Positions 35,947-42,875 of a DNA stretch of 42,875 bases are shown piece after piece. The stretch spans positions 1-42,875 of the forward strand of contig CAYMRD010000022.1 of assembly GCA_964392775.1 (NCBI GenBank), read 5' to 3'. Both the position numbers and the translations under genes were made by a program. This DNA comes from UKL13-3 sp964392775. Lineage in GTDB: Bacteria; Bacteroidota; Bacteroidia; UKL13-3. Within the stretch, counting starts at the first letter, position 1, and each line of letters begins with the position of its first letter. Under the pieces are notes generated by a model that saw only the letters and a list, made by a program, of their open reading frames with translations, was not told where the DNA came from and ran no database searches.

Positions 35947-37992
35947 TCATTTTTTCAAATCAATTCTGAATATGCCGTTACGAAAGCCAAAAGTCCCTGC
36001 GAAATAAATACTGTTACCACACGGTGAAAAAGTCGGGTCCCATTCATCCCCTAAACTTGTGGTTAGTTGCTCCGTTTTGGCTGTTGACAGTTCTTGCAGG
36101 AACAAATCCCAATTACCGTTTTTCTTTCCTGCATAAACTAAAAAATTCCCGTCCCTTGAAATAGCAGCGTCCCACTCATCATAAATTGTGTTTGTGAGAT
36201 TTTTCTTTTCACCAGTCGCCAAATCATAAACGAATACATCAAACTGCTCATTCACTTCTTTAGAAATATAAAACAATCGTTTGTTGTCAGGTGAAAATAT
36301 TGGTCGCCAACTTTCAAATTTGTCAGAAGTGATAATGTCTTTTTTGTTGGTTGTCAAATCATAAGTTACTATGTAGGAATTTGAGAAGTTACCACTTTTT
36401 TCATCCTGTTTCCATTCTGCATAAGTAATTTTTGAATCACCGTAACTAAATGAAGGAATAGCTCCGAATGTGTTTTTTTCTGCTGTAATATACTTTCTCC
36501 CACTGCCGTCAATATTCATGATACCGACTTTCGTTTTATTGTCTGCCTGATTTCCTTCGGTAAAAACAATTTTTTTGTTGTCGGATGAAAGCCAGGGATG
36601 AATCTCATCAATACTATTCCATGTCAGTCTTTTCTGCGATTGCAATAAACTGTCTGCAAGAAACAATTCCATGTTTCCATCCCTGAATGACTGAAATGAT
36701 AAAACATTGCAATCGTTCATTGAAAAATTTGGATATCTGTCGCCTGTATTAAATACACTCAACAATTTCGGCTGTAAATGTTTGGCTGTATCGTTACTTA
36801 GAAAATTACTTATACTCTTTGCCATTTGCTCGTGTCCTTGAACATTCAAATGCTCGTCAAACTGGTAAAACAATTGCTGTTCTGAATCTGTAAAGTCATT
36901 TAGTAAGTCAAGATGCTTTATACCATTCTCCTTACAAATTCTGCCTAAAAGTTTGTTTGGAAAATTCATGTCCAATTTGGAAACATCAATTTTAAAATTA
37001 GTAATTACTTCTTCAAAGAATTTATAGTAAACCTGCTCTTTGGTAGGAATTTGCACAACAACTAACTCTGCACCGTTTTTTACAACTACTTCGTTAAGTT
37101 TTTTGAGGTATGCTTCAAAGTTCAGGATGTCTTGCTTTTTTATCTCACTGGTTGGCTTATAAAAAATATTGTAATCTTCATTTGCTTTTTCATTCGGGTA
37201 AAAAGGTTCAGTCCATCTGCCTAATGGAAGTTCAGCAGGATTAGCATACTTGAAACCGTAAAGAAGAAATCTTGCAAAATTTGAGTAGTGCATCAAGTAA
37301 TCAGAGAATCCCGATTGCCTTTCTTTCACATTCATAAAGTCGTTGAAGTTGCAGACTTGGAGAATGACTTTTTTAGGCTTGAAAGTTTTCCCTTCGTTTA
37401 TGTAGTAATTATATTCCTCCGGCAATCCCATTCCACTTATACCTGCATTGGCAATAACCTTATCGGGAAAGAAGTTGAACAATTTACTGGTGTATAAATC
37501 TTCATACTGAACTTGTGCCCCTTGCGTATAGGAATCACCTAAAAAAAGCCAGTCAATTTTTTCAACTGCAATTTCGGGTTCGTCCTCTGAACCAATTCTA
37601 AAACCCTGCTTGTTCGTTTTATACTGAACAATAAACTCTTTGTCCCTGAATGTTTGGTTTAGATATGGTCGGTTGAAATAATATTTCTGCTTCACTTCAT
37701 ACAGGTCTTCAATAATGTAGTCGCTGAAATTGATTGTAAATATTGCCTCCGCGTGTAAAAAAAACGATAGCACTAAAAGCAAATTGAAAACTAAAACACT
37801 TAGGGGTTTTGTTTTCTTGTTCTCATTTAAGAGCAGCATTACTGCAACAGACAAAAGTGGAACAAGTGTGCTGATAAAAATGTTGTTTGATACTAAGTAT
37901 AAAACAACAGGATTGACGAGAATGCTTATCGCTAAGAATAGGATTATTCTTTTTAACATGAGGTTGCCATATTCTTTATTGCTTTCAGTCAT
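35947..37992 (-). CDS. Membrane SGNH hydrolase fused to a TolB-like beta-propeller
   Basis: 681 residues. Three hydrophobic helices lie at about 13-77. An SGNH hydrolase-like domain (about 140-400) shows block I LFLGDSYTQGAQV with its Ser, a block III-like QVCNFNDF, and block V FDEHLNVQGHE (D-x-H). The rest (about 430-681) has five PD40/TolB-like propeller repeats, for example SFSYGDSKITYAEW, IFSPDNKRLFYIS and TFSPCGNSIYFAG. SGNH proteins beside MBOATs act as acyltransferases or esterases on envelope glycans; the propeller may bind the polymer or a partner. Its first codons overlap the endonuclease gene by 8 nt; a later ATG (MLKRIILF, codon 12) is an alternative start. The fusion itself is unusual. 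Confidence 0.85.
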   Translation of the reverse strand: MTESNKEYGNLMLKRIILFLAISILVNPVVLYLVSNNIFISTLVPLLSVAVMLLLNENKKTKPLSVLVFNLLLVLSFFLHAEAIFTINFSDYIIEDLYEVKQKYYFNRPYLNQTFRDKEFIVQYKTNKQGFRIGSEDEPEIAVEKIDWLFLGDSYTQGAQVQYEDLYTSKLFNFFPDKVIANAGISGMGLPEEYNYYINEGKTFKPKKVILQVCNFNDFMNVKERQSGFSDYLMHYSNFARFLLYGFKYANPAELPLGRWTEPFYPNEKANEDYNIFYKPTSEIKKQDILNFEAYLKKLNEVVVKNGAELVVVQIPTKEQVYYKFFEEVITNFKIDVSKLDMNFPNKLLGRICKENGIKHLDLLNDFTDSEQQLFYQFDEHLNVQGHEQMAKSISNFLSNDTAKHLQPKLLSVFNTGDRYPNFSMNDCNVLSFQSFRDGNMELFLADSLLQSQKRLTWNSIDEIHPWLSSDNKKIVFTEGNQADNKTKVGIMNIDGSGRKYITAEKNTFGAIPSFSYGDSKITYAEWKQDEKSGNFSNSYIVTYDLTTNKKDIITSDKFESWRPIFSPDNKRLFYISKEVNEQFDVFVYDLATGEKKNLTNTIYDEWDAAISRDGNFLVYAGKKNGNWDLFLQELSTAKTEQLTTSLGDEWDPTFSPCGNSIYFAGTFGFRNGIFRIDLKK

Positions 37993-38791
37993 TGAATTTA
38001 ATTACTACGGATTCCATTTTGCCTTCTGGCTCATCATCAAGTAAATCAAAAAAATCTTCACCTGTAATTTGCTCTATAAAATCAACTGAAACCTGAAAAT
38101 CTGTAATATCTCCCTCATATCTGTCCACCGTATTGTCAAATAAAAAAGCAAACATGGTTTTCCTTTTTTCAAAATAAACAATCTTGAAATATGATACAGG
38201 AACACATAAACTATCGGGACCAATTCTATCTAAACATGCGGGGTTAAAAATTGCTCCTGTAACTACATAAGCGTTTTCAGAATGTTTAATTACATTATCT
38301 CTGATTCTATTTTCAAGGTTCGCCCAAATGCCACGATTCAAAGCAGGTGTTTGTGGATTGATATTCGTGAAAAAAAATGTTTCGTCTTTTAGTTCTTTGT
38401 TCCAAACAAAATCACCTGCGGGAACCATGTGCCCTCTGTCATAACCGCATTTTAAATAGTCCCTGTTTGTGGCAGATAGCTTTCCATTTGGTAAAGTTGT
38501 CGTGAAAAAAGAACTGCTTCTTTTAGCAGGTGTGCGTGTGTAATCAAGTGTCAATTGGTCAACCGAAAGTAAATTGAAAATGTATCGGGGTAAGTTATAG
38601 GTGTAACTGTAAATTACTGAGTAACCCTGGTAATAAAGAATGGAATCGCCTTTATTACTTTCAAAAGCAAGATGCTTTCTGTTTGGAATGCCTTTTAGTC
38701 CATCGCCAATTCTAAGAGTTTGTGAATAACCATTGTTACAAAAAGAAATTGCACAAATAATTACGCTAAGTGATAACTGCTTTAATTTCAT
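37985..38791 (-). CDS. Secreted DNA/RNA non-specific endonuclease
   Basis: 268 residues from ATG 38791 (MKLKQLSLSVIICAISFC, signal peptide to about residue 24). The open frame up to 38902 is the opposite-frame overlap of hxsC and is not used. The domain is of the NUC1/Serratia nuclease type: DRGHMVPAGDF carries the catalytic His, FFFTNINPQTPALNRGIWANLENRIR the metal-binding Asn. It hydrolyses DNA and RNA outside the cytoplasm. The start lies 26 nt inside the end of hxsC, so expression is probably coupled. No immunity gene was recognised next to it; a signal peptide would keep it out of the cytoplasm. Confidence 0.9.
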   Translation of the reverse strand: MKLKQLSLSVIICAISFCNNGYSQTLRIGDGLKGIPNRKHLAFESNKGDSILYYQGYSVIYSYTYNLPRYIFNLLSVDQLTLDYTRTPAKRSSSFFTTTLPNGKLSATNRDYLKCGYDRGHMVPAGDFVWNKELKDETFFFTNINPQTPALNRGIWANLENRIRDNVIKHSENAYVVTGAIFNPACLDRIGPDSLCVPVSYFKIVYFEKRKTMFAFLFDNTVDRYEGDITDFQVSVDFIEQITGEDFFDLLDDEPEGKMESVVIKFND

Positions 38792-39890
38792 TACTGTGCT
38801 TCTTAGATGTTGCAAACACTCCGCCACATTCGTTGAGCAATTTGCATTTATTACATTCGTCCAGATATTCTTTTTTCCAATCGGATATAGAGTTTCTTGC
38901 AAATTTCCATAAAGTTGGCTTCAACAGGCATAGTTGAAGATTGTAAATAGAAACATTCATTCCCATTTCATCCAAATAAAAAGTTGCTTCTTCTAACTGG
39001 TCTAAATACTCCGATGGTTCCATCCAAAGGAGTTCGCTGTTTTTCGGGGTATATCCTGTATATTCTAATCCCATGAAAGCAACATGCTCAATAAAGGGAA
39101 GATTTTTGTAAATGTATTTTGCTAAGTCAGGAAGTCGTTTGTATGTCTGTTGATGCAATACAACTCTCAATTCAAGGCGTAAACCATGACGAGCCATATT
39201 ATGAAAACCTAAAATCGTTTGATTGAACGCTCCTTTTGTCTGAACAACATAATCATGCTGTTGGTAATAATCAGAGTATAGCGGAATACCGAAAACTATT
39301 TTAGAATTTTTGACTTTGCTTATCTCATGAGGAATATTTTTCCATGCAAATGACCTACCATTGGTTAGCACATGAATATTTGTGTCGGGCAAATTTTCAG
39401 TGATTATTTCCAACAGCGTTATAAATCTGTTTCCTAATAAAGTTGGTTCCCCTCCTGTGATTCCTAATTCTTGTGTTGAAGCAGGAATCATTTTTACAAG
39501 TTGAGAGTTGACTTCAAAATAGTAATCCAAGTCATCTGTATTTCTTGGGGGCTGTGAACACATTAAACAATTGCTGTTGCATCTGTCCGTAATGAACAAA
39601 GAATTGTGAGGCGATTTTTTTCTGAATAACGTGTAAACCGAACCGTTGGGATTGAGTAATACAATATCGTCAGTGTCAAGGTGAGTTAATGATGGTATGC
39701 CCAAAACAATTTTCTTCTCATTCAGATTGTTGCTTGTGTATTCTTTTTTGTTTGTAGTTGTGAGAAATATTTTTTCAGAGGTTGAAGATGAAAGACAAAC
39801 TTTTTCCAAATTACTGTTGTCAGATACGATTCTTGCGACAATCGTATCTGTAATATTATGGGGCGTTCCTCTGGTTTTTAATTGTATCAT
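38766..39890 (-). CDS. hxsC: His-Xaa-Ser system radical SAM maturase HxsC
   Basis: 374 residues from ATG 39890 (MIQLKTRGTPHN), 7 nt after the hxsB stop; the frame is open to 39965 but those codons overlap hxsB. The radical SAM cluster is CNSNCLMC (Cys104, Cys108, Cys111), within LFITDRCNSNCLMCSQPPRN, a string typical of HxsC. The SAM-binding GGE motif is in ELGITGGEPTLLGNRF. C-terminal cysteines in DECNKCKLLNECGG could hold an auxiliary site. With HxsB it is thought to modify the HxS-repeat protein HxsA; the chemistry is not established. Confidence 0.92.
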   Translation of the reverse strand: MIQLKTRGTPHNITDTIVARIVSDNSNLEKVCLSSSTSEKIFLTTTNKKEYTSNNLNEKKIVLGIPSLTHLDTDDIVLLNPNGSVYTLFRKKSPHNSLFITDRCNSNCLMCSQPPRNTDDLDYYFEVNSQLVKMIPASTQELGITGGEPTLLGNRFITLLEIITENLPDTNIHVLTNGRSFAWKNIPHEISKVKNSKIVFGIPLYSDYYQQHDYVVQTKGAFNQTILGFHNMARHGLRLELRVVLHQQTYKRLPDLAKYIYKNLPFIEHVAFMGLEYTGYTPKNSELLWMEPSEYLDQLEEATFYLDEMGMNVSIYNLQLCLLKPTLWKFARNSISDWKKEYLDECNKCKLLNECGGVFATSKKHSNEIKAVIT

Positions 39891-39897
39891 CTTACTT

Positions 39898-41391
39898 TCA
39901 GAACCTCGGACGGTTGTTAATCCATGAGTTAAAAATTGGCAACAGTTCTTTTCCGTCTTTATCAATTAGCTCAAAAAGATGGCGAATGATTTCCATATTC
40001 TTTTTGCAGAAATCAGAAGTAGGTCTGTAACCTTCAAAATCTCCTTGTGAGGCGTAATGAAAAACAGGGTCTGCACCGCAATAAGATTGAAAGCCACAAT
40101 CTGAACAACCCGCTAAACTCTCATTAGACCAGTATTGAGAAAATAATTTTGCTTTCTCTCCGTAAAAAAGGGAATGATATGTGTCCCTGACATGACCAAG
40201 TTTGAAAGTGAAATCATTGTTCTCTGCCAGCATTCTTGATTCATCTGTTGCATATACATTACCATCGTAATTGAAAACAACAACATTATTTATCATTCCT
40301 GCGGGTGATTGCAAATCAACATAGCTAACAGGAAACGGGGTAAGCATTTTTTTTAACACTACTGTTGTGTAGTCCTCAACAAAAAAATGTCCGCGTTTGT
40401 TCAAGTCCAGAATATAGTTTAAACCTGTCTTGTAAAACTCGAGATACTTGTCCGTTTCGTATTTATTCCTCTTGGTATTTTTGAGTGCGAAACCGTAAGG
40501 GCTTATCGGTCGCAAAAAAATATTTGAAAAGCCGTTTTCAATGTAGTTATTGATAATCTCAATCGGATAGTCCAAGCTCAATGATGTGGTTGTCATTAGG
40601 GCAGAAACATTGTCTGCTCCAAGAGCTTCACGAACTCTGCTTAGTCCGTCAATAACCATTTCATAGCTTTTAGCTCCTGATTTTGGTCTGTTCGCATTGT
40701 GTAGAAATTCAGGACCATCTAACGATGTGGAAATAATTACATCATGCTCCTTACAGAATTGAAGTATGTCGTCTGAAAATACGGTTGAGTTGGTGCATAC
40801 TACAAATGATATGCTCTTGTTAAAATTTTTATTTAGTTCCAAAGCTCTTTCTATACCATATTTCACTTTATCAAAAGCCAACAAAGGTTCACCTCCTTGA
40901 AATTCCATTGTGATTGATGGAGCAGGGGAACTAAACATGTGATTGATTCCCGCTTCCAAATCTTCAAAAGAAATATCAAAGTCCTTTTTGTTTTCGGAAA
41001 CTCTCGAAACCTGACAGTAATGGCATGAATGATTACAACGAAGTGTAACAACAAAAATGTGAAGTGCTGTGAAGTCGTCTAAAAAAGACTTTTTGGTTCT
41101 ATATCGTGTAGCAAAAACATCTATTAAATCGGGAATTGGTTTATCGGAAATGAAGAAATTTGCGAAAAGGTCAGCATACAGCGGTTCGTCAATGCTGATT
41201 TCTTTATTTGCTATGCGTGTTGCTGTTCCAACAGGAACAATGAGAAAATCACCAACCTCGTTTACGATTGCTTCCTTATTGTCTGTGATTTTATGAAACC
41301 GAAAGGGCAACAAATAATAGTCAAAACATGGAGTTTGGTAAAACTCCATGTTCTTGAATTTTCGGAAATTATTTGTTGCTAACGCATCCAT
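39898..41391 (-). CDS. hxsB: His-Xaa-Ser system radical SAM maturase HxsB
   Basis: 497 residues. N-terminal FDYYLLPFRFHKI is HxsB-like. The radical SAM cluster is LRCNHSCHYCQVSR (Cys119, Cys123, Cys126). MEFQGGEPLLAF follows near 158-169. A SPASM-type C-terminus has GCSDCGFQSYCGADPVFHY (about 428-446) and a later FCKK, likely auxiliary Fe-S ligands. SPASM enzymes mainly modify ribosomally made peptides. Located between hxsD (14-nt gap) and hxsC (7-nt gap). An internal ATG at codon 15 is a possible alternative start. Confidence 0.92.
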   Translation of the reverse strand: MDALATNNFRKFKNMEFYQTPCFDYYLLPFRFHKITDNKEAIVNEVGDFLIVPVGTATRIANKEISIDEPLYADLFANFFISDKPIPDLIDVFATRYRTKKSFLDDFTALHIFVVTLRCNHSCHYCQVSRVSENKKDFDISFEDLEAGINHMFSSPAPSITMEFQGGEPLLAFDKVKYGIERALELNKNFNKSISFVVCTNSTVFSDDILQFCKEHDVIISTSLDGPEFLHNANRPKSGAKSYEMVIDGLSRVREALGADNVSALMTTTSLSLDYPIEIINNYIENGFSNIFLRPISPYGFALKNTKRNKYETDKYLEFYKTGLNYILDLNKRGHFFVEDYTTVVLKKMLTPFPVSYVDLQSPAGMINNVVVFNYDGNVYATDESRMLAENNDFTFKLGHVRDTYHSLFYGEKAKLFSQYWSNESLAGCSDCGFQSYCGADPVFHYASQGDFEGYRPTSDFCKKNMEIIRHLFELIDKDGKELLPIFNSWINNRPRF

Positions 41392-41405
41392 TGTAATAAG
41401 GAAGA

Positions 41406-41771
41406 TTAAAAATTGGATGGTTCAAAGCCGATTGGGTCGTTTACATTACCAGGTGGCGGTTCGTCAAATTCATCGTCCTGAGCAAAAGCTTTGACAATTA
41501 AAATTTCCCTGACATTCTTTGTTTCGTTTGATATGACTTCCCTTGTCTTAAAATCAATAAGGTCATTTTTGATTTTTGGAAATATTTTCTCAATAGTTCT
41601 CCCATTTGAAAGTTCAGATATTTCAACAATAAAAAAATCTCCTTCGGTTTTGATGTCAACCGAATACTTGTCGCCATACCAATAAAAACATTTGTGAATG
41701 ACTTCTGAACTGTATAGTTTTCCGTCAATGACAATTTGAGCAGTTGAATCATTGAGGAGTTTAATTTCCAT
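41406..41771 (-). CDS. hxsD: His-Xaa-Ser system protein HxsD
   Basis: 121 residues, small, with a mixed alpha/beta core and an acidic tail (about 95-121: FAQDDEFDEPPPGN and on). The stretch YSSEVIHKCFYWYGDKYSVDI, the central FFIVEIS strand and the position between hxsA and hxsB fit HxsD, a small accessory component of the system, possibly a precursor-binding factor. It starts 1 nt after hxsA's stop. Assignment rests mostly on length, motif feel and neighbours, so it is less certain than hxsB and hxsC. Its C-terminus is proline-rich and longer than I would expect. Confidence 0.8.
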   Translation of the reverse strand: MEIKLLNDSTAQIVIDGKLYSSEVIHKCFYWYGDKYSVDIKTEGDFFIVEISELSNGRTIEKIFPKIKNDLIDFKTREVISNETKNVREILIVKAFAQDDEFDEPPPGNVNDPIGFEPSNF

Positions 41772-41772
41772 T

Positions 41773-42393
41773 TTATTTATTCTTTAAGTAATAAATAGTG
41801 GTTGAGCCACAAATTCCGTCACTTGTCAAACCATTATCTGATTGAAACTTTTTAACTGCACCTTCAATTGTTTCATCAAAATCGTATGAACCCGTTACTT
41901 GAGTGCCTCCGCCATCTAATTTCAAGTATTCTTTGCGAAGAAGAATATTTACCAGTTCTGTTACATCAGTTCCTGACATTCCTTTTTTAAGCGTCCGTGA
42001 ACCAAGTTTCAAAACTGTTGTAGTTGTTCCGTTATTGGATGAACCGCTATTTGATTTTGAACCTGGCGAAAGACCTGAGTTGCCTGAATTACCTGAATTG
42101 CTTGGTGGTGTATAACTTCCGCCCGATGAACTTGAATAGTGAGAGCGATGAGATGAATGCGAGCGATGGCTTCTGTGCGACACAAATGCCCACTCATCAT
42201 TACTTGTCTTTTTAAGTAAGAGTTTCGGGCTTAAATCGGGTTTCCGATTTAAGATAGATTCAAATTTGGTGTCCCCCTTAGTTGGTTCAAACACTGTCAC
42301 AGTGGTGTTAGCAGTGCTTGTATTGCTTGCTGCAATACCCGCTAATGAACCTAAAAAGACTTTTCTCAGGAGTGATGAAAGTTTGTTTTTCAT
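41773..42393 (-). CDS. hxsA: His-Xaa-Ser repeat protein HxsA, candidate modified precursor
   Basis: 206 residues. The N-terminus (about 1-28, KVFLGSLAGIAASNTSTA) resembles a secretion signal. The eponymous tract VSHRSHRSHSSHRSHYSS (about 71-88) contains five His-Xaa-Ser triplets. A Ser/Gly/Asn linker (89-127) leads to a C-terminal peptidoglycan-binding-like domain (128-206, LKKGMSGTDVTELVNILL ... AVKKFQSDNGLTSDGI). In the known system HxsA is the presumed substrate of the two radical SAM enzymes. The domain order suggests an exported protein tethered to the cell wall, with the modified HxS tract displayed. First gene of the eleven-gene block. Confidence 0.92.
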   Translation of the reverse strand: MKNKLSSLLRKVFLGSLAGIAASNTSTANTTVTVFEPTKGDTKFESILNRKPDLSPKLLLKKTSNDEWAFVSHRSHRSHSSHRSHYSSSSGGSYTPPSNSGNSGNSGLSPGSKSNSGSSNNGTTTTVLKLGSRTLKKGMSGTDVTELVNILLRKEYLKLDGGGTQVTGSYDFDETIEGAVKKFQSDNGLTSDGICGSTTIYYLKNK

Positions 42394-42875
42394 TGGTGTA
42401 CGTGTTTTAAAAATTCATATTACAATATTACGGGAATTATTTTCAAAAAGTCCTTTTCAACATCTAATAGTGGGGTGCCCTTGTCTTAAAGTCATTATAT
42501 ATTGGTTTATCCAGTTGTCGTGTTCATTAGTCTATTCGGGTTGCAGTATCGTCCATAGGGTTTCTGCCAACTTGTATATATACGCCATTGCGTGGTGCCT
42601 TGTTTTTTATTTCAATAAGCATATTACTTATAAATGATCAAAAGGAGAAATGATTTTGGGGATACTACTTCGTTAATTAAGCACGTCTCCCCGCAGCAAC
42701 TTAATCAACATTCTCCCTTCTCGATACGAACGCTCGCGCATAAACCAACCCAATGTTCGAAGTGACTACCATATTAACTAGCGAGGTAAACTCGCCATCG
42801 CGAGCAGAGCCTCGCGACAATCAACATAATTAGTCGCCCCTCAAAAAGTCGGTTTTGGATTTAATTGCATATTGA
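42394..42875. other. Gene-free right edge with small palindromes
   Basis: No credible gene in 482 bp. The hxsADBC promoter should lie at its left end; TAATATTG on the minus strand (42430-42423) is one mismatch from TAnnTTTG but has no well-spaced -33 partner. Toward the edge lie inverted repeats GCGAG/CTCGC (42781-42795) and TCGCGAG/CTCGCGA (42798-42817), and at about 42720 TTCTCGATACG, an inverted relative of the CGTATCGAGAA repeats at 29068 and 29280. Confidence 0.5.

Noticed and set aside
38792..38902. Longer N-terminus of the endonuclease
   Set aside because: Those codons overlap hxsC and would bury the signal peptide starting at 38791.
42266..42637. 123-codon frame opposite the hxsA start
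   Set aside because: It is antisense to hxsA's signal region, with no recognisable features.
1..42875. tRNA, rRNA or riboswitch genes
   Set aside because: No cloverleaf, rRNA core sequence or thiamine-riboswitch-like leader was seen by eye, including upstream of the thiamine pyrophosphokinase gene; a covariance-model scan would be needed to exclude small RNAs.

Overview
The window is a chromosomal segment of a member of the Bacteroidota, probably a Chitinophagales- or Saprospiria-like environmental lineage; the exact genus cannot be read from the sequence. Evidence is the C-terminal type IX secretion (T9SS) sorting domains, two TonB-dependent receptors with an N-terminal carboxypeptidase-regulatory-like domain, Bacteroidota-type promoters (TAnnTTTG at -7), weak ribosome binding sites, a giant LamG surface protein and a REP-associated tyrosine transposase.

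Layout. (1) 1-8761, minus: one uninterrupted reading frame of at least 2,919 codons that leaves the window at the left edge. It is a secreted, multi-LamG protein. (2) 8762-9834: clustered palindromic REP-like repeats next to their likely mobilising transposase (RAYT), whose own coding sequence carries copies of the repeats. (3) 9974-19082: a membrane TPR/helix-turn-helix regulator (minus) divergent from a TonB-dependent receptor, followed by a 1,332-residue T9SS-sorted beta-helix/PKD protein. The receptor and the beta-helix gene each have their own promoter, and both promoters carry TTAACA-like repeats in exact 11-bp phase, resembling a Pho box. (4) 19333-24727: thiamine pyrophosphokinase, a MITE-like element, and a second receptor in operon with a T9SS-sorted hydrolase-fold protein that lacks the nucleophile serine. 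(5) 24802-31104: a TolB-propeller pseudogene and core genes: a histidine kinase, a cyclase-family hydrolase, an RluD-type pseudouridine synthase, an inositol monophosphatase and apolipoprotein N-acyltransferase. (6) 31472-42393: eleven AT-rich minus-strand genes with gaps of 17 bp or less or with overlaps, apparently one transcript.

The eleven-gene block is the most interesting part. It starts with a complete His-Xaa-Ser system: hxsA (candidate precursor with an HxS tract and a peptidoglycan-binding-like domain), hxsD, and the radical SAM maturases hxsB and hxsC. It continues with a secreted DNA/RNA endonuclease, a membrane SGNH hydrolase fused to a TolB-like propeller, an MBOAT O-acyltransferase, a small membrane-anchored protein, a carbamoyltransferase, a 49-aa DUF5989 protein and an SxtJ-like membrane protein. 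The Hxs families are known but their product is not. Their linkage here to an acyl/carbamoyl modification module suggests an envelope-associated pathway in which a radical-SAM-modified protein and a decorated surface polymer or small molecule are made together. That joint role is inference; the gene content and tight packing are directly visible.
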